In this document: piece after piece, positions 40,582-43,184 of the stretch
Layout: each line of letters begins with the position of its first letter
How positions within the stretch are numbered: the first letter of the stretch is position 1
Source: an uncultured Alphaproteobacteria bacterium
Lineage (GTDB): Bacteria > Pseudomonadota > Alphaproteobacteria > HIMB59 > GCA-002718135
Direction of reading: 5' to 3'
NCBI GenBank assembly: GCA_902582755.1
Contig: CACHSZ010000006.1
Location: forward strand, 1-43,184
DNA: 43,184 nucleotides
The notes under the pieces: generated by a model
The model's input: the letters and a program-made list of their open reading frames with translations, nothing else
Told to the model about the DNA's origin: nothing
The model's database searches: none
Made by a program: the position numbers and the translations under genes

Positions 40582-41442
40582 TTAGTATTTTTCTTTATCA
40601 ATTAATTCACTAACAAGAAAGTTGCCAAATCCTTTTTTTGAAGCTTCTTTATAAAATGACTTTGCCAATTTAGATAGTTTATTTGCATTTGGTAAATCAG
40701 AAACAAGATCATTTATATAATTTAAATCTTTATAAGTGTTATCTACTGAAAACACATATCCTTTATAATTACCCTTAATAGCTTTATTAGCAATTCTATC
40801 CAAAGCTCCAGAATTTCCAGAACCCAATCTAGCTACATCACAGAGAAGTTTTATGTTGATACCTAGTTTTTTAGCAGATTTAAAAAATTCGATAACTGAA
40901 GTAGTAGTCATTAATGATAAAAAATTAGACAATAATTTTGCCGAAGATGCTTTTGACACATCACCAAAATTAAAAACTGACTTACAAAAAGAATTAAGAT
41001 ATTTTTTACATTTTGGAAAATCATTTTTCTTACCACCATAAATTCCACCTAATATACCCTGCTCACTTTGAACAGGACCACCCATTACTCCACAAAAATT
41101 ATAACTGATTTTTTTTGATTGAAAAATTTTATTCATTTTTAAGGTACCATTCTTATCATGTGTTGTTAAATCAATTAGAAGTGTATTACTATTAAGGTAA
41201 TTTTTGATTTTATTTGCTACATTTATTGCAATAGGCGTATTAGTTACGCACATCATCAAACAATCAATTTTGATATTTTTTATTTCACTATAATTTTTTA
41301 ATTCTTTTGCTCCAATTTTTATTAATTTATTAACAGGTTTTCTATTCTTATGAGCAAAAATATATACATTATGTTTTTTTAATAAATTTTTAGCCATACC
41401 ATAACCCATATAGCCAACACCTATAAATCCTACATTACTCAT
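40582..41442 (-). CDS. 3-hydroxyisobutyrate dehydrogenase-family NAD(P) oxidoreductase
   Basis: A 286-residue beta-hydroxyacid dehydrogenase. The nucleotide loop is VGFIGVGYMGYGMAKNLL (4-21). The substrate block is MGGPVQSEQGILGG (120-133), where family members usually have a D-A-PVSGG-x-x-GA; here the acid is missing. The catalytic Lys169 is in SKASSAKLLSNF. Relatives oxidise 3-hydroxyisobutyrate, tartronate semialdehyde, 2-hydroxymethylglutarate or sulfolactaldehyde. The exact substrate is unknown and the altered substrate motif argues against the standard ones. It ends directly at the start of the small membrane gene. Confidence 0.82.
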   Translation of the reverse strand: MSNVGFIGVGYMGYGMAKNLLKKHNVYIFAHKNRKPVNKLIKIGAKELKNYSEIKNIKIDCLMMCVTNTPIAINVANKIKNYLNSNTLLIDLTTHDKNGTLKMNKIFQSKKISYNFCGVMGGPVQSEQGILGGIYGGKKNDFPKCKKYLNSFCKSVFNFGDVSKASSAKLLSNFLSLMTTTSVIEFFKSAKKLGINIKLLCDVARLGSGNSGALDRIANKAIKGNYKGYVFSVDNTYKDLNYINDLVSDLPNANKLSKLAKSFYKEASKKGFGNFLVSELIDKEKY

Positions 41443-41491
41443 AATAATAACTATAGTGAAAAAATTATTATTTGAAAGTTAATTATCAAAT

Positions 41492-42652
41492 TTAATTATT
41501 TCTAGATGAAATAAAAGAAACTACTAAAACAATAATCAAAAGAGGAACACATAAAAGATTTATAACCGTCCAATTTGAAAAATATAATAGGAAACCAGCA
41601 GATAATGATCCTATGCCTTGAGTAGAAAAAACAATAAAATCATTTAAACCTTGTGCAGTAAATTTATCCTTTTCCTTATAAGAAACAACTAACAAACTCG
41701 AACCTGAAACAAATAAAAAATTCCAGCCAATACCAAGTAGAATTAGACCTAGCATATAAGAATAATAAAATTCAAAAAATGTATTAGTTAAAATACTTAA
41801 AAATAAAATAACTACTCCTGCATATATAATATTCGTATTTCCAAACCTTTTAATTAAATCTCCAGAAAACAAAGATGGTAAAAACATTCCTATAACATGA
41901 AGTTGAATTACAATACTGGTTTCAAATAAAGTAAATTTGTTAACAAGATGCATATGTAAAGGAGTAGCTGTCATAATTATAGCCATTGTAAAATAACCAA
42001 GACCAGCACTTACAATTGATTGTATAATTTTAATATTTTTTAAAAGCTTGAAAATAGTTTCGATTTGAAATTTACTTTGATTATTAGAAGTTTTTGTTTC
42101 CTCATAAAAAAGAAGAACGAAGAAAGGAATTATTGCTGTAAACGATAAGAAAATATAACTACCAAGAAATAAATTATTTGGAAAAAAATCTTTAAAATAT
42201 TCAGCAAAATTTGATGAAAGTAATGCAGAGACTATACCTAATAATAAAATAATTGAAATAGATCTTGGAATAAATTCTTTTGTAACTGACTCAGATGCAG
42301 CAAATCTATACTGATGAATAAAAGCTTGGGAGCTCCCTATTAAAAAATTACCTAATGCAAAAACATAAAAATTTTCTAAAAAAATTGCAATTGAACAAAA
42401 AATTAGTGCTAGACAACTGAGTAAAGATGAAAATAAAAATCCCTTCTGTCTTCCCCAAATACTCATAAATCTTGATGCAATAGGTGCACCTACTGCTATG
42501 CCTATAATCATTAATGTCATTGGAACTGTTGCTAATGAATCTTTCATCATTATCTGGGATGTAATAATTCCACCTAATAAAACTACAGCCATAGGTGGAA
42601 AAGTAGCAATTGTAGAAGAAATACAAATTACAATAAAATTTTTATTATACAT
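41492..42652 (-). CDS. MFS permease
   Basis: A 386-residue protein with 12 membrane helices. The motif-A-like loop SRFMSIWGRQKGF (about 59-71) lies between helices 2 and 3, and the central loop is YEETKTSNNQSKFQIETIFKLL. The second motif-A-like GDLIKRFGNTN (about 260-270) lies after helix 8. No class-specific residue set stands out; small organic acids, sugars or drugs are possible. It is divergent from the aminotransferase (118-base gap with no structure I can support) and 49 bases upstream of the dehydrogenase on the same strand. Confidence 0.84.
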   Translation of the reverse strand: MYNKNFIVICISSTIATFPPMAVVLLGGIITSQIMMKDSLATVPMTLMIIGIAVGAPIASRFMSIWGRQKGFLFSSLLSCLALIFCSIAIFLENFYVFALGNFLIGSSQAFIHQYRFAASESVTKEFIPRSISIILLLGIVSALLSSNFAEYFKDFFPNNLFLGSYIFLSFTAIIPFFVLLFYEETKTSNNQSKFQIETIFKLLKNIKIIQSIVSAGLGYFTMAIIMTATPLHMHLVNKFTLFETSIVIQLHVIGMFLPSLFSGDLIKRFGNTNIIYAGVVILFLSILTNTFFEFYYSYMLGLILLGIGWNFLFVSGSSLLVVSYKEKDKFTAQGLNDFIVFSTQGIGSLSAGFLLYFSNWTVINLLCVPLLIIVLVVSFISSRNN

Positions 42653-42770
42653 TAAACAAATTAATTTCTAATTGGTTATATTAATTTGATCACATGTCAC
42701 TCTTTGATTTGCAATAAAAGTTAATAAAATTATTAAGTAGACAATATTTGCTATTAAGATAAAAATAATT

Positions 42771-43184
42771 ATGGTTTCAAGTCATGATTTCGTAGATGAT
42801 AAAAGAAATAAAAATATTAAAATTTATATCAACGGAAAATTTTATAAAAGAAAAGATGCCAAAATATCAGTTTTTGATTCCTCAACAATGCTTGGGGATG
42901 GTATCTGGGATTCGTTAAGATATCATAATAATAATTTCATTTTTCTAAAAGAACATCTAGATAGGTTATATAAAGATGCAAAGCTTATTGACTTAAAAAT
43001 ACATTTGACACGTAAAAAACTTTCAGAAGCACTTATAAAAACTATTAAAATAAATAAAATGAAAACAGATGTTCATTTAAGAATAATTGTTTCTAGAGGT
43101 ATTAAATCAACACCCTATCAATCACCTAAAGTTACAATATCCAAACCAACCATAATAATAATCCCTGAATATAAAAAACCAGAT
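42771..43184 (+). CDS. PLP-dependent class IV aminotransferase (3' end cut by window edge)
   Basis: The first 138 residues of a fold-type IV enzyme (IlvE/DAAT/lyase group), starting at ATG 42771. Recognisable segments are IKIYINGKFYKRKDAKISVF (about 16-35), SSTMLGDGIWDSLRYHNNNFIFLKEHLDRLYKDAK (about 37-71) and the mid-domain HLRIIVSRGIKSTPYQSP. The PLP lysine and its flanks are beyond the window. Family members transaminate branched-chain or D-amino acids, or act as aminodeoxychorismate lyase; the DGIWDSLRY form is more often seen in the D-amino-acid/branched-chain group. The ribosome site is weak. Confidence 0.85.
   Translation, partial: MVSSHDFVDDKRNKNIKIYINGKFYKRKDAKISVFDSSTMLGDGIWDSLRYHNNNFIFLKEHLDRLYKDAKLIDLKIHLTRKKLSEALIKTIKINKMKTDVHLRIIVSRGIKSTPYQSPKVTISKPTIIIIPEYKKPD

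Noticed and set aside
1..43184. tRNA or rRNA genes, CRISPR arrays, insertion sequences, prophage or attachment sites
   Set aside because: I looked for the TTC-rich T-loop pattern, regular spaced repeats, transposase or integrase motifs and long terminal repeats, and found nothing I could support. No covariance or repeat search could be run.

Overview
The window is AT-rich DNA (roughly 70% A+T or more by eye) with very short gaps, many 1-11 base gene overlaps, and no rRNA, tRNA, CRISPR array, integrase or transposase that I can see. The gene content points to a streamlined marine alphaproteobacterium. It includes five EamA/DMT permeases, phosphatidylcholine synthase, a DmdA-like protein, sugar-acid dehydrogenases and a phytanoyl-CoA-dioxygenase-like enzyme. 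The SAR11/AEGEAN-169 (HIMB59)-like neighbourhood is my inference; no phylogenetic marker in the window proves it.

Layout. 1-5.5 kb: sugar metabolism, with a truncated FGGY kinase, a small two-helix membrane protein, an aldo/keto reductase, a D-2-hydroxyacid dehydrogenase, a membrane-anchored sugar-dehydrogenase-like protein and a sugar epimerase. 5.6-7.4 kb: small membrane proteins, one perfect bidirectional terminator and a dimeric-barrel-like protein. 7.5-10.9 kb, the most notable region: an operon of a circularly permuted ATP-grasp amidoligase, an alpha-E protein and a transglutaminase-like protein. Its leader carries two tandem glnA-type glutamine riboswitch aptamers, then a long hairpin and a short ORF overlapping the first gene. 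11-13.7 kb: pcs, a Nudix hydrolase and a photolyase-related flavoprotein that lacks the usual iron-sulfur cysteines. 13.8-18.4 kb: a glycine-zipper lipoprotein, a secreted EF-hand protein, two tiny ORFs, a renalase-like oxidoreductase, an AlaC-like aminotransferase and a YugP-like metalloprotease.

18.5-21.1 kb: one 870-residue protein joining two cyclic-nucleotide-binding-like domains, an acyltransferase-like domain and an SGNH hydrolase. 21.1-25.2 kb: an overlapping apsD-apnL-TTC38 operon that should convert D-apiose to D-apionate. 25.2-32.2 kb: permeases, YjbQ, a phytanoyl-dioxygenase-like enzyme and a histone-deacetylase-like amidohydrolase. GTG-N-CAC dyads occur in pairs upstream of yjbQ and of the deacetylase gene. 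32.2-36.5 kb: a Kv-type potassium channel, a cyclic-nucleotide-gated MscS channel, a class III adenylate cyclase and YqhA, which looks like a cAMP/ion-flux module. 36.5-43.2 kb: a 2-keto-3-deoxy-arabonate dehydratase-like enzyme, two tandem EamA permeases, a DmdA-like protein, a hidden two-helix protein, a 3-hydroxyisobutyrate-dehydrogenase-like enzyme, an MFS permease and the start of a class IV aminotransferase.

Taken together, these genes suggest a cell that scavenges plant- or algal-type sugars and sugar acids, methylated compounds and amines. It appears to couple one peptide-forming operon directly to the glutamine level.
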